This document shows, one piece after another, positions 20,198 to 34,961 of a DNA stretch of 64,000 bases; the first letter of the stretch is position 1, and each line of letters begins with the position of its first letter. A program made the translations under genes and the position numbers. Origin of the DNA: Distichodus sexfasciatus (Eukaryota; Chordata; Actinopteri; Characiformes; Distichodontidae); contig JAVGVS010000017.1 in assembly GCA_032718565.1 (NCBI GenBank), forward strand, positions 3,506,887 to 3,570,886, written 5' to 3'. Under the pieces are notes generated by a model that saw only the letters and a list, made by a program, of their open reading frames with translations, was not told the origin of the DNA and searched no databases.

Positions 20198-23100
20198 TTA
20201 TTATTAGTTAAGCATGATGAGGGCTTACAACAAAAGAGGGACTGCACTTTTATGGTCCATGGCTGTAGAATAGTTTAACACCTTGTTTTGGGCCTCCTTA
20301 AATATCATATCTTTTCTTTTTAGATACCTAAACATAGTTTTATTCTAGGGCTTTAGACAACTTTGTGTTCATTCATTCATTATCTGAACCGCTTAATCCC
20401 TATCAGGGTCGTGGGGACTGCAGCCTATCCTGGGAACTACTGGCGCAAGGCAGGTACCAACACAGCACACCATCAAACCTTTTGATTTATTTTATTTTAT
20501 TTTTATGTATTCACTGTTTTTTCCATCACTTTGGTGTGCTTTTAAAATGTGCTTTATAAATGAATTTGCTAGAGAATGAGAGAAAGATAAAGAGAGTTCT
20601 TAGACTTACCCTCCACGTGACACCACCAGTTTAACTTTGACTCTGTAGGACACCAGAATGCCCAGAACCTCTTTGTTGGCCACATCCTTCACTCTGTGAA
20701 GACAAAACAGCATCACATTTGTCAGCAATTATTACTGCATTTCCACTTGCATGAGCACTGTGGCTAGGGGGGACGCTACACCGGGTAATGTGATTAATAT
20801 GTGGGGACAGTGTTTGAGGCGCTTGAGGACGGCGGGTGCCTACATGGTGCTTGAGGCCAGGTTGGTGTCCTCGTGCTTGAGTTTGCCGTCCAGGGCTAGA
20901 CCTCGTTTCTCCCTGTTGTTGCTGAGTGTGGGGGTGAGTGTGTACACCTTGCAGAATGTTGAGCTGGGGGACACCTGGTCACTGAGGAAGAACAAAAACC
21001 GAAAGAAGGCAGAGAGAATACTCACATGTTAGTGGCGTAGCAAACTAAAAAGTAGGAGTCTTTAGGAATACAGCTTAACTGTCTGTTGTAGTAGCTTCTG
21101 TTCATGTGTGAGCTGATCGTAAGTGGGAAGTTCAAAGGTCACTTCACACACCTGTATCTCGAGTGACCACTTATGATCAAATCTCGTTTATAACACAATC
21201 ATCTGCGCCGCTATTTGCAATGCTGTAGTTTTTAACCAGTTGTTAAAATGATATGTTAAAGCTAGGGGTGTTGAAATAAATCACATGCACAATGCAGATG
21301 TGGATGGTTTTCAACCAACCGTCCGCTACACTCTGATGGTCGATGCTGGCATTGGAGGTGACATGCAATCCAGTTTTACTACTGAAATCAGTTTTTAAAA
21401 TTTTTCATTTGATTAATTTTTCTAAACATTTCCAGATGATTTGGTCATCTTTATGAATAATGAATTTGTTAGAATGTACTATTTAATAGAAAGATTACTA
21501 TCCCGTCGCCCAACACTCAGACTGCTTAGTCTGAGTGGTTATGTCTGGGACAGAAACAGTTGAAAACCCCTAGATTATGTCAGAATGACACTGCTTGGTG
21601 ATTTTCTGGTCACAGCATAAAATTTTTTGTTAAAAAGAACATCCTGGTAGTAACTATGGCTGCCTGATCTGCTATGCATGTCCAATCTGTATCGTGAGAC
21701 CAGTGAAGGTTCACACCTCTAGTTAAAACTAGAATGACAGAGTTGGCATTAAAATAAGTACGTAGCTCCGCTTACAAAGAGATCATGATTGAGGGGTTGA
21801 TCCTTTGGTGTGGCTCAGCACACAAAGCCCAGGAGTAAATATGGTCTGAAAGTTGAGATTCTCACCTGCACTGGAGTCGTAAAATTGTGATTGGATAATC
21901 AGAGATTCTTGTTAAAGCCAAGTGTGAACATGGCTTGAGTCTAATGAACACTTTGCTTTAGGATTATAACATAGCTGTTGTATTAGTTTAAGCATACCAA
22001 AGCTTGAAGCTGAGTCACTTGTTCCTGTCTGCAAACAACAGTGATTTACTTAAATACTAATGACTTGAATGCACATTTTGAATGCTCTGTTTGTGCGTAA
22101 GAGAGATAAGTTTCAGATAAGAGTGTTATATGAAGGCACAAAAACTCAAAAGTGGAAAAACATACCAGGAAAAAAAAGAAAAGAGTGAAAGGAGGTGGTC
22201 AAGAGAGATGAGAAAAAAGGATATGGTTGGCATTTGATTTAAGAGAATATGTCATGGGAACTTCTGCAGCGACACAGTAGGCGAGCTGAGAGAATGTAAC
22301 CAAGGCCTTATTTCTACTGGGAACATACAAAAATGACAAGAAGGCAACTGTTTGTGGGGCATCGTATCAAACTGGGCATTCATTTCTGCACATCAGGATC
22401 AAGATTAATAACCAGGGGATAGAGTTGCTGGACCAACAGCCAAAGTGACAAAGACATGAGAATGGGATTACTTACTAGACAACGCCCAAAACAAATGAAA
22501 AGGTGGCGCAGAAGAGGAATAATAATCACATCAGTAAATTGTGATGAAAAAAAGGGCATTTTGTCAGGTCCTCACTCCCCAAGAGGAGGGTACAGTCCAA
22601 AAAAGCAGGGCATGGTCAGAGGAGACTTTAGGATTGTCAGGGTCAAAAAATGTCCTGGCTGTCACTCTCAGCTGTACTCACCGGGAGGCCAGCTGACCCA
22701 CAGACTTGCTGTAGGTGTCGCTGGAGTGCAGAACCACATGTGTCACCTGCAGCACTAAGGAGAGAACAGCCCTTTTCATCACATGACTAAAGAGACCGCC
22801 AGTTATGGGGAGAGAGGAAGCGGTGCAGCAGGGAGAACTTGCCACAGGGTGAAGTGGCTGTTGCAATGTCATAACATGGAAAAAAGGGCATTGGACCTAA
22901 AGGAAGATGCTACTGCAGCCACAAATGAATGAAAGCTAGATTCAAGATTCTTTGTTCATCACAAACATAGTTATACAACATAATGAAATGTACCTTGATT
23001 TTCTAAGAGTGTGGAACTTGAAGTAGAATTTTAGAATTTATTCATTAACAACAGATTAAGTTACAGTAAAAGTTAAAAGAATGGAAGTTTTCTAATTGTA

Positions 23101-26100
23101 TGTTTCGTCAGTTTTTTATGTTAATCAAATGGGCACTGCGGTTAGAGTGAAACGCCCTAAGATTAGGGGTTGGAATTCTAGGAGAATCTAAAACAACTGT
23201 GAGCCCCTGAGCAGAACCTTTGACCCCAAGTTGCTGCAGGGAAACTGTCCCTGTAATTAGAAAACGCAAGTCACTCTGTCTAAGAGTATCTGTTTAATGC
23301 TGTAAATGTAAATGAGTAGATATATACACAAAAAATGCTACAAAACAAATGATTCAAACTGGCAATATTTTGAGTGCCATGATACAAATGATATTTTTGA
23401 TGCACTGCTTGAAAATAAAACTATCATCATATATAAAAGGTTCCAACAGGTTTCAGCACACACAGTGTGTAGTTTCTTTGGATTGGGGCACATCCTAAAT
23501 GCAGTCCTCATTGTAATTTGGGGCAGTTGGTAGTATGATGGTTAGGGCAATCGCCCTGTGATAGGAAGGTTGCCAGTTTGAATCCCCAGCTGATAAAGAT
23601 TCCACTGAACAAGGTACCTTCCCCAAGCACTGCTCCCCACTCTTACTAAAGCCAGCCTCCTGCTTAGCATTTCTACACAAACTTTGTGAAGTTGCTTGAA
23701 TGCATGTTTTTTTTAACCAAGGTTTATTTGTTCAAAAGGCATGTTGGAACATTATTATTTTCAATGTTTCTAAAAATCTACTAAAGCAGTTAAAGCACCT
23801 ACTCATACATTACCTAGGCACAATAATAACTGACTTTCATGCATTGATGTTTATATGCATTTCTTGCATTAATGTGCATTTTTATGCCTGTCATATCAAG
23901 TTTATTTCTGTGCAATTGGATCCAAATAATTTAAGAACATAAATTAGTAGATATAACTGAGTAATGTTTTTGGATTAAAAAACGGATAAGAAAAAAAATA
24001 TTGATGCATATTGTATAGTGTGATTCTGGGTCCAAAAATATCACAATTTGAACTCAGTCAACAGAGTCGCCCAGTCCTAATGTAATCGTGTCTGTCTGAC
24101 AGGACAATTCCTTAGTACAGGGGTTTTCAACTGGTTCTGTCCCAGGGACCACCGTTCAGACTAAGCAGTAGTTGGCGCCCCACTGTTTGCCACTGTTATT
24201 TAAAAATAAAATGTAAAAAAAAAGTATTGCTAAAAAGTGATTTCAGAAGTGAAACTAGATTGAATGTCAGGGACCACCTGCGTTGCCACCGCGGACCACC
24301 CGTTGAAACTCCCTGCCATAGCAGCTTCTCATTCATTGTTAGCTGCATTAGTGTTTTTGACTTATCACATTTTGAACAGATGGGAAGGCTGTAGTGTAGC
24401 ACTGGACAGCTTTGAAAGCACATTTGTTATTGGGAACTTTGGAACTGTGATTCAGCAATTATCACAACTTTTACTTTTAAGCAGCCCACAGCACAAAGGG
24501 AAAACGAGTGTATGCTGGGGATAGACATGGCGACACTGAGGGACAGAAAGGACCTACCTGCCGTAATTTCTCCTCTTCTAAAATGAACACATTAATATCC
24601 AACCCTGCACATGAATGCTACATTTGCACAACCTATTCCCAAATCAAGAGGCTGAGAGAAGAAGGAAAGGTGAGAGGACGGAAAAAAGAGGAAGAGGAAA
24701 AGAGGCAGATGGAATGGAAAAGAGAGAAGAGATGGATGAGGGGGAGATGGAGGGGTACTCACTCGGCCTCTACCTGAGCCACAGGGCATTTGTACTGCGC
24801 GGTACTGAACAGACAGATATCAGCATACTGTCGCACTGTGGGGAGAGAGCAGGGACACACAGCAGGGTTACCAGGGCTGGAGCACGGACACACACAAGCT
24901 CAACACACACACACAAATATATACACAGAGAGGGCAAAAATACATGAACAGATAACAAAAGTAAACAGTATCGCTCTCTCTCCTGATTACATCAAAATAC
25001 ACGGAGATGTCCAGCAACACCGAAGTAGACAAACAGGATTAACTTCAATATTGAAATAATACCATCAATAAGAGAAAAGCAACAACCATTCATCCACTTT
25101 GAAATTGACAGACCAATACATGGATGCTGGTGTTTCTGTGGAAACTGTCATTAAATGGTGAGATATTAACTTAAGATTTCCACAGAGCAAAGACACATCA
25201 AAACTATCTGTGTTGAACAAACACTAAAAGCAGTGGGCACCGTGTAAAATGGATAAAGCAGGAGGGACAGATGAAAAGGACACATGCAAACGGAAAGAGC
25301 AAACACGTCAGTAAAAAGTGAGGTATAACCCGTTAAACACATTCCCATTATACAGCTAAAGCAAGCAGAGTTTCCATCTCCTGATCAGTAGCTTTTCAGC
25401 TATGGTTTAGATGCACATTCACCTGATATTTTGACTCTTTTGACCGTTTTTGTAGAATTGTTGGTGACATGGACATTGACACTGATGGGCTCTCCATGGT
25501 AGTAGAGCTGAGAGACAGACAGGCACAGAGAGAGAGAGATTCTTTATATGTCACATGCATAGTAGTTATACAAGCACTAATTGTAGTGAAATGGATCCAG
25601 TACAAATTCAAATATAGTTTTGTAGATACATTAAATTCAAGACACATTACAAGAAAACTAAATCAAAAAATATTGTGAGTGAGGACATGGTGGGGTATGA
25701 GAGTCAGTTGTAGTGTCTAGCCTTACAGATGAGGCCAGTTGCAGAAAAGCTTGCCTAATTGCATGAGATTTTGGTTTCGATGGACTGCAACCTCAACCGT
25801 CACAGGCAAGATTATGTGAATTAGTTCTGAATGTCTGTTTCAATTCATTTTTGATTAATTGCCCAGCCCTGAGTGTACCAGAGTAGCTTGGACACAACCA
25901 AAACCAACAGTCCACTGATGGAAATAAGCAGCTATAAATAACTGTGTGCTTATGTGTACATGTGTGTGCACACGTGCGATTTAACACCTCTTTGTCGAGT
26001 GAGGCCTCCAGGTGTAAAGAGCGGTCAGACATGAGAAAACTGCGTGTTGTCTCCACCATAGGCTGTGGACCTGCTTTCTCTGGAGCGTACTGCACCTTAC

Positions 26101-29100
26101 GGATTACCAATCGCACCGAGTTCCTGCACATACAAACACAGTCTGTTTAACAGTAAACACAGAAACAAACACAAAGCCTTTCCAAAGCCATGACTAAGAC
26201 TGAGAGTGAGGATACAACTCTTATGCACCTTTTATGAATCTTCTCCTCCACAGATTTGGCACAGAAAGCTCTGATCTCAAAGTCTACACCACACGCCTGA
26301 GAAAGCAACAGCCGAGATATATGAGTAGTGACAAAAATGTAAGGTCAAAAGAAGTGTGTGTGCGTGTGTTTATGTGTGTGGATGTCTTCACCTTGCCTGT
26401 GTCCTCAGGTCCTGGTTGTAAAGTGACTGAGCAGGGGAGGTTCTGAGGAATCTAAAATGAAACAGCATGCAGAATCATTACCGAAAGCAGCACAAACCCA
26501 GTAGAGTATACTGATTTATTTTGTAACATGCAGATTTTTTTCCCAACCCATACTATTTATAACACTAGTACAGACTTGTCTTAACTAATTTCCAGAATTA
26601 TTAGAATTATTCAAGAACAAAGAGCTCTGGAACCCTCATGTAATTGTTTGACCTCTAACTCTCAAAGCGTAAGGCCTACAGTGAAAATCTGGTATAAACA
26701 ATCAAAACCAAGATATGGAAGAGGGAAATATTCAGTGTTGCTATTACATCAATAGGGGTTGCTAATTATACAATGCTGCTATTTGAACAGTAGGGAGCGC
26801 TTAAAATGCTACATAAATTTATGCAGCCTAAACTGTAAATCGTACAAAGCTGAAACTTGATCAATAAGTGTGGATGGTGTGCTGCGTAGCGATCTAGGCC
26901 CGATGTCATAATGGCTTACTGCATCAGCTGCTTTTTTAGACTTTTGCTTGGACCCAGCCTGTTGCCACTTGCAGCTATATCTTAGATAAAAAACTGCAGT
27001 GTTAAACACTACTTTTTTTTGGTCAAAATACATAAATACCACAGGTCGATAAGTAAGTAAATGTGAATGAACAACATCACTAGTGTTCATAATTATGGAT
27101 ATTATCTTTAATTCATGTGGGTGAATCCCACTCTCACAGGCTACTTAATTACAGAGCTAAATGAAGCTTTATTATAAATGAACTATCCAGAGCAGAACAA
27201 ACCGTGCCTTGTAATAAATAAATTCAATGGCTCTTGAATATAATAAGACTTGTATTTACGGTGAAGTTAAAGGGGTACGCATGCTGGCCGAGTTTTTTAA
27301 GCAGACGCTCCTGGAGGCGGCTCAGAGGTTTGTGCTCCTCAGGCAGTGGTGGGAAAGCCTGGAAGGTGGAGATGTACAGGTCCTTTCTGAAGGACAGACC
27401 CAGCACATCCAGGTCCTCGCGGCCGTAACGGAAGGCACATGTCAGGGTCACAAAAACTGGTCAGAGAAGTCAAAAAATAAAGATGTGAGCTGATGTACCA
27501 CTGTGATAAAAACATAGAGGCTTCTAATTAAGTCAAGCTTTTAGTTCTTTTTAAAAGACCAAGACAGCCTCATGACCACACACTGTCTCCACTGAAATGT
27601 TAGCCATCGTATTCACCTACCTTTTCTGTCTTTAAGGTATTCTGGGTCGACCAAAAGTACGCCATCTAAAGATAACACAGGAAAACAGGGTTAGCAAGGC
27701 AACACAGACACATGCAAGTGCACACATGTACACACATACGCTCACAGTTTCTTTTTTTAAACCACCCTGCTTCTGCTCACGCGTAAACAAACCTAAAGTG
27801 ATGATGCAGTAAAGTGCATGAGAAAGTCAAACTTCAATAGTGTGAGCTCAGCACTTGAGAAAAATAGTAGAAACTGCTGTGCTTTGATCTAAGTTTCCTT
27901 TTACAACATTATAAAAATCACTGCTCAGTCATCAGGCACGCTGGATACATTAAACCAGAAGAACCAAACTGACAACCAAACAACCAAAATAACAAGATTA
28001 ATAATTATAATGTAATGTAGATGGCCAGGGCATAAGCCTTGCATGTTTGACATTGCAACAACCTTTAAATTACTTCTCAAATATGTAAAGATGACTTCAC
28101 TCGTAGCCAAAGAGCAGCTTGCTTATTCAAGAAATACCTGCTAATTCCCTGCTCTACCTTTATACTTAAGAAGATAGGAGTTACAACAATTACCCTGTGT
28201 AAAGGTAATAATTAGTATAGCACACACTCAAATTAATCTGCTTTATTAGAGGGAATCCAGTCTTCCCAAACCAGTAAATCAGATTCTCCATTGAGCCGTT
28301 GCCACGGCAACAAAGAAAGCCACAGAAACTCCCGAGGCAGGAAGAGGTTTTGGAAGAAATACAACTACAGAATAGCAAAGCCTCAGTAATGTCCCAAGTG
28401 GAAAAACAATGTGCTAAAGCATTTTCTTAAGTAAACATATTTTATGCTACATAAACCTGCAAAACTATAATAAGCCACATGAGTCATGAGGGAGAAGAAG
28501 ACGGTGACGGTGATGATGGTGCTCCATGAGCAGAACATAAACCGCCAGACACCCACACATTTGTACTTCGCAACATAAAGCAATTCAGGCAGTGAATGGA
28601 TTAAAACAGTCTGTTTGGAGAGATCATCTCTTCATCTGGCTGTTTGTCAGGAAATCTTAACTCACAAACGTTTTTCCAATGAAACATGACTTGGGACCCT
28701 CAAGGAAAAAGGACTAAGCTGTCTGCCTATAGCTGGACAATCAAACCAATGCTGTACACACATAAGAACCTGTCTGGATAAAGCTTACAGACAATAAAGG
28801 TCTGTAACATGAGCATCAGCCATTGCTACCCACAACAAATTCCATTTCCTGACTGCAGGGACAGTCCTCCTGGACCAACTAATGGTCTTACTCAGAAGTT
28901 GAATGGTGATAGTTATGTACTTAGGATACAGCTGGATTTGTTTGTAAATGAGTGTCCTACCACCAGACCACCAGCACCCCCTGAAACCTCTGCAATTAAA
29001 TTTTCTTCTTAAAGCATGCACATGAAAATTGCATCTATAGATCACTCGCATCTATCAAAATGACAATCTAAAAATTGCTGCTTGCTGATTGGTTCATGAA

Positions 29101-32100
29101 TGATAGACACCAAACTGGAGGTTAAGGGTTCAGTTAAATGTTGTTGTCATGGCAAATCCCCAGGAGGATGCTGGGAGACAGCAGCAAACTTCAACATGTG
29201 GATTGGAGTTGCTATAGGAAACTATGCTGGTAACTAGAGGAAAAGAAATAGCAAAAATCCCAAGATGCTTTAGCTGGAAACTCACCAACTGGGTCCACGT
29301 GATCTAGATGATCCACAAAGTCCCTCTTCCCCAAGTATACTGTGAGCTGCAAAATAAAAAAAAGGACAATTATTAAAAGGACAAGTGTAGGCTTGCTAAT
29401 TAAAGCCCCTAGAGAACAAATCAAAGCATGTAATATTTTCCTTCTGGCCTATCCACCTCCAATCTCTCATTCTCTCTCACACACACACACACACACACAT
29501 CCAACTGTTTGAATCATTCCAAACTGACCCCAAGTTTCTCCACTCCCTTCCTGTAGACAACCCTGCCAGGCTGGGTGATATCACAAAAGACATCGTCAAC
29601 ACACACACCCTTTTCCATCGGACAGATGGGAAGGACGAGGGAGAGAAAGAGAGGAAAAACAGAAAGAAGAACGATGCTATTCCAAAATGAGAGTGGGTGA
29701 TGAAGGGGGAGATGAAAGGAAGTAAAGGTAATTTCATAAAAAGAGAAGAATGGCAGGTGAAAAAAGACACCAAAGCTGAAATTTTAGAGAGTAGAAAAGC
29801 AGAATGACTTCTGCACGGGAGCATGTAGATGACAAAATGAACGAGAAAGGCAGGCGAGAAAGATGTGACCCTGAGGAGAAGGAGATGAGAGAGGGAGGGA
29901 CATGGAGAGAGGGAGGGAGCGTGGAGAAAAAGGAGAGTCCTCAGAGAGGATGGAGTCCATGAGCATGCATGTACACACATAAACGCTCTCACACACAAAA
30001 GCACACTGGCTAATGATTACCTTGCAGTTGGGGCTGGACTTTTTGAAGACTCTAGTAAAAGGGAAAGAAAAAACATAGCATTAGCCATTTTAATCATGAC
30101 CTAAGTAGAACTGTAAAATGCGACCTGATTACGCATTTCTACTCCATTTTACAGACTTTGTTTCTGTAGACACTAAATACACAAGTTAGTTCAGCTTAAG
30201 CAACCTGACAGCCAGGAGATGTTCTAACAGTGATGTTACAAGACCATAACACACGTTTCCACATCACTCAGCCAGCAACATGAATCATTTCTCTGTTAAT
30301 GTGTTCATATTTTAACTGTCTCTGACTACGGATGAAGCAAGAACTTTGCTACACAGTTGAATCTGAGCTGCTTTAGTACAAGCAACACTTAACAGGACTT
30401 TCATCAGGGGAAACTCCAACAACCTCTAATGATAAAGTAAGTATAGCATAACCGTAATTGAATGCTAAACCTTAATCTTAATATGAAACTGAAAGATGCG
30501 AAAACCGACAGAATGCGTCTAATCTTGGCATGTTTAGTTCAAACAACACATCCTAGCATCTGAGAAAACTTCAGGAGGAAGCCTGACTTACTAGTAACTT
30601 CCTGTAGTTGTTTTCCATGTACTCCTCGCATAAGACTGAGAACATCTGTCTCCAAGCAACTTAAACCAGACAAACTGGAGTAGATTATTTCAGCAAGTAA
30701 ACACGGAAAAGCAAGTACAACATATGCGACATTAGCTGCATTTTTTGGTTCTCATGTGTGATGGGTGCTCTGTGCTATTAAAAACAATTTATCAATCTAC
30801 TCATACATCTCATTGTCACTTTGTACTGTATGAAACTATATCAACAACAGAATGCACAAGGCTGTGTACTGTGTCAACATGACTGTGATCTGGGGCAACA
30901 AATTCCATTCGTAAATATGGCCATATCACAGTCATGAGGGTATGTTGCCTCGACACACATCATAAGTCTGTATTGAATGTGTGTGTGAGAGCAGGATGTA
31001 CACAGATAGAGATGGTTATAAAGATGTAGAGTTGATCAATGGAGCAAACACACAGAGCTGGGAGTGGATGGCATTTGGTAGTGTAACGGTTAAGAGGTTT
31101 GTACCGTGATCGGAAGCTCGCCGGGTTTGAATCCCGGACCGGTAAAAGCTACCACTGAGGTACCTGTGAGAAAGGTACTGTCCTCAAGCACTGCTCCCCA
31201 TGTTAGCTGCCCAGTGCTCCTTCGCAGATGGCTCAAATGCAGAGGTCACATTTCGTTGTGGTGCACTGTGTGCTGTGCTGTGTTGTGGTATGTTCACAAT
31301 GACAAATAATCCCTCACTTTCAAAGGTGAAAGACATTTTGTGTTTAGGGGGGCTGATGCCATGTGACAAAGAGAGAAAAAGAGAGAGGGGGGGAACATAG
31401 GCGAAAGAGTGAGTAAGAGTGAGACAGTGAGTGTCCACAAGGCACAAGAGACTACAATTGAGTGTGGATGAGACGGTAAGTGAGACTAAAGGAAGTGAAT
31501 GAGTAAAAGAGAGAAGGAGTATGTGAGAGAGAGACATCGGAGTATGTTTATGAGTCTGTGGCTTGTGGTGAGAAGCTTTGCCTTCAATGTTAAACAAGTC
31601 AGAAATGACATCATTTTATCACTCTTCTCTTTCTTTGACTCACTTAGCTTTTTAAGTCATTCCTCTGTAACTTTTAACCCTATACCTTTCGCTCCATTAC
31701 ACTTCTTCTTCCTCAGGTAAAACATTCACTGATCCATCTCCCTGTCTCTCTTTCATTTATTCTCCCTCACACACTCACTCACTCTCCCTCACCCTCACGA
31801 ACACAGACTTAAAAGGTAATGGCGCTTGCGGCAACACCATGTTACCTGCACCCACAAGTGTCAAGCGGATGTTAGCTCACTTCCAACATAAACCACACAC
31901 ACACATACACACACACTTGACCTACTGAAAGACGAGCATTTTGAAGAATTTAGAGCAATGTCATAACCACTAAAATGTCACGAAGACCACAAACAACTGC
32001 CCGAATGCCTCTAATGCAGCTTGGACATTTTGACCATCTCTTTGACGGGGGTGGATAAAAGATTGTTGCCTGTTTTAGAACCTATCCCATGTTGCACGCA

Positions 32101-34927
32101 CACACAGATCTTGAAAAAATAATTTAAGTGTGGTATTCACAGTCTGTACGTGTATCAGCCTGTATCATGATCACACAAACACTGAGACAGACCGACCCAC
32201 ACACATACCCACAAGCAGAGATAGTAACGATGCACAAATACTGCGTTACTGTACTTAAGTAGAATTTGGGGCTATCTGTACTTTACTTGACTTTGTTTTT
32301 ATGCCAACTTTTAACTTTCACCAATATCTGTACTTTCTACTCCTTACATTTTCAAATCAGGCTCGTTACTGTTTGGTTTAATTTCAATGACGTTTATTAG
32401 GCCATTTTGGCAAGAATATCATCTATTCTGTATCAAAAATGTGCGTCATCCAGACAACTTGACTGATTAGTTGAGGCTTAAAAACGTAGTAAACACGCAC
32501 AAAAAATACAAATCCATTGGTGTTTCATCTTTGCACATGACGGACAACACGACAGACACCATAAAGCGAGAGAGAGAGAAAGAGAAACTAAAAGCAGGCG
32601 GCAACTCAGTGTGAAATGATATGGTGATTGCGGCGGCAGAAAGAAGTTTAGCTCGACCAAATTCTGTTCAATTCAGTTGATTCATATAGCGCTCTTTACA
32701 CCACTATAATATTTGTTGTATGACGTGTTTAGGATAGAGGCAATCATGTACAACGATGGTAATGATCAATGAAGCTTTATGTATTCATGTGGCTTTAATT
32801 TTCTCTGCTTGCTCTCTACACAAGGAGTCCAATCAGATTTTCCCTAAAATGGTGGTTTTGTCCTTCACAAGTGTCCTTTACACTTTTATGTTTTAGAGGC
32901 TGTACTTTCCATTTTAACTTGAGCAAAGAAGTTGAAGTCAATACTTCAGCTATTACTCTTACACATGTAGCTATACTTCTTCGAGTGAAGAATACGTGTA
33001 CTTTTGACACCTCTGCCCACAAGCAAACTCCATCTCACATAAACTCACTCGGTGTGACAATATTCAAAACCTCTTTATTCTAAAACTGATGGGGCCTTGG
33101 TGGTACGGTACTATACAAAGGTCTTGAGCCACCCCTCATTACTTCATATTTTGCTAGGAAAATGAGACAACACAGTGATTAATTGCCACATCAGCACACA
33201 TTCATACATACAATACTCTTCCCCAAGACTACATTAAAAACAGTAAGAAAGCCAAGCTCCTTGGAAGCAAAATAAGCTAATAAGACTTTTGCACAGTGCT
33301 GTATGATATTTAGTTACACACCGAGTGATTATCTGAGATGTGTAGGTCCCTTAACCCCAAATGTCTACAGGAAAACTGTCCCCAAGATAAGGAAATGTAA
33401 TTTGCTGTGGCTTTGAAAAGCCGAAAAGGTAAATTAGACGGCCGATTCCTGATTGCGGTGTGCTGAAAAAAGTAGAGCGTGATTATTTGTCATTGTGAAC
33501 ACAGCACAGCACACCACAACAAATGTGAGCTCTGCATTTGACCCATCTGTGAAGGAACAGTGGGCAGCTAACGGGAGCACTGCTTAGGGACGGTGCCTTG
33601 CTTGTGAGCACCTCAGTGATACCTTCACCGGTACTGGATTCGAACCGGCAACCTTCCGTTCATGGTGCGAACCTCCTGAGTAAAACTGAAAACAAGTTGA
33701 AGAGTTAAGTGCCAAAAACTGTGTGGTGAGAAAGACAAACAGGAGAAATTTCTTTTCGTTCAGCCGCTTAACATTTCCAGCAGCAGTTTAACAGAAATAA
33801 AGCAAAAAGGAGGGATTTAATGGAATTAAAAGGTCGGATGATGTCACACAGTGTGAAAATTTCCTAATTAAAGTCTATGGGAAAATTCTGCCCATGCTTT
33901 GTGACCTCATCTGAAGGGGTGGGGGAAGAGGGATGCAACTGAGCAGTCCACAAGAACAATAATCACACATTCCTTCTCAAAAAGCTGAACAATTTATGCA
34001 ACGAACGGCGTCTTTTTACGACAAAAAACTGCCAAAGATGAATGAAGAGAACAGGGTAACTGCTTTGTGGCATGGTAGTGGTCGTCTAGTGGTTTGGACA
34101 CTCGCCTCTGGACCAAAAGGTTGTGGGCTCAAATCTAACCTCTAGCACTACCATCCATCATCGGGTGCCTGAGCAAGACCCTTAACCCCAAGTTGCTCTG
34201 ATATCCAGAATAAGTGTTTACTAAATGCAGTAAATGCTGTGAGAGAACGTTTCAATGGAAATCGACTTCACCAAATCAGCCTTACATAAAGAGGCTGACA
34301 CTAGATTACACAAACACATAAAGACGGAATATAACAATAAGGAGCTTGTGGTTTGTTTTTTCAGATTATTCGTATTTAGTGCAGAAACAACACTAGCGCA
34401 CTGTTGTCTAATACGTTTCCCCTGAAGACTGTAATCTGTCTCCCTCTCACTGATCTTAATGCCTCCCAAGGAACTATGAGCTTTCTCACGGCTCAACACG
34501 GTCAGAACTCCAGTAATGCAGGTGTGTGGCTCTCTCACCTCCTCTTCTCTCTCCTGCTCTCCACAGACTATTCATCATTCTCTCCCACTCTCCTCTATTA
34601 TCTCATTCTTTCCTCATTGACTCTTCAGGCCTTTTTATGTTCCTCCGTTCCCTCCTATTCTTCACCTCGTCAGATCTGCCTCTCGATGACTTCTTTGCAA
34701 TTAACCTGGTCTCTCTCTCTCTCACACTCTCTTTCTGCCTCTCTCTATTTCTCACTCTCTCTCTCTCTCTTGATGAAAGTTTAAAGCACCATTAAAGTCT
34801 GAAGCTTTGCCAGTGCTCTCTAATGAATATATCTTATTAATATTCCATTAGCTACAATAGGCCTAGGGTAGCAGACACACACAAACATACACACACACTC
34901 ACACACACTCACACACACTCACACACA

Positions 34928-34961
<34 letters not shown>

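Noticed and set aside
31078..31145. tRNA-like sequence with A and B boxes
   Set aside because: It is the head of a SINE whose body follows and recurs at 8080, 14655, 23520, 33484 and 60145. Not a free-standing tRNA gene.
34404..34795. Two overlapping plus-strand frames rich in Ser/Leu/Phe
   Set aside because: CT-rich low-complexity sequence in arrb2 intron 1, with no domain or splice evidence.
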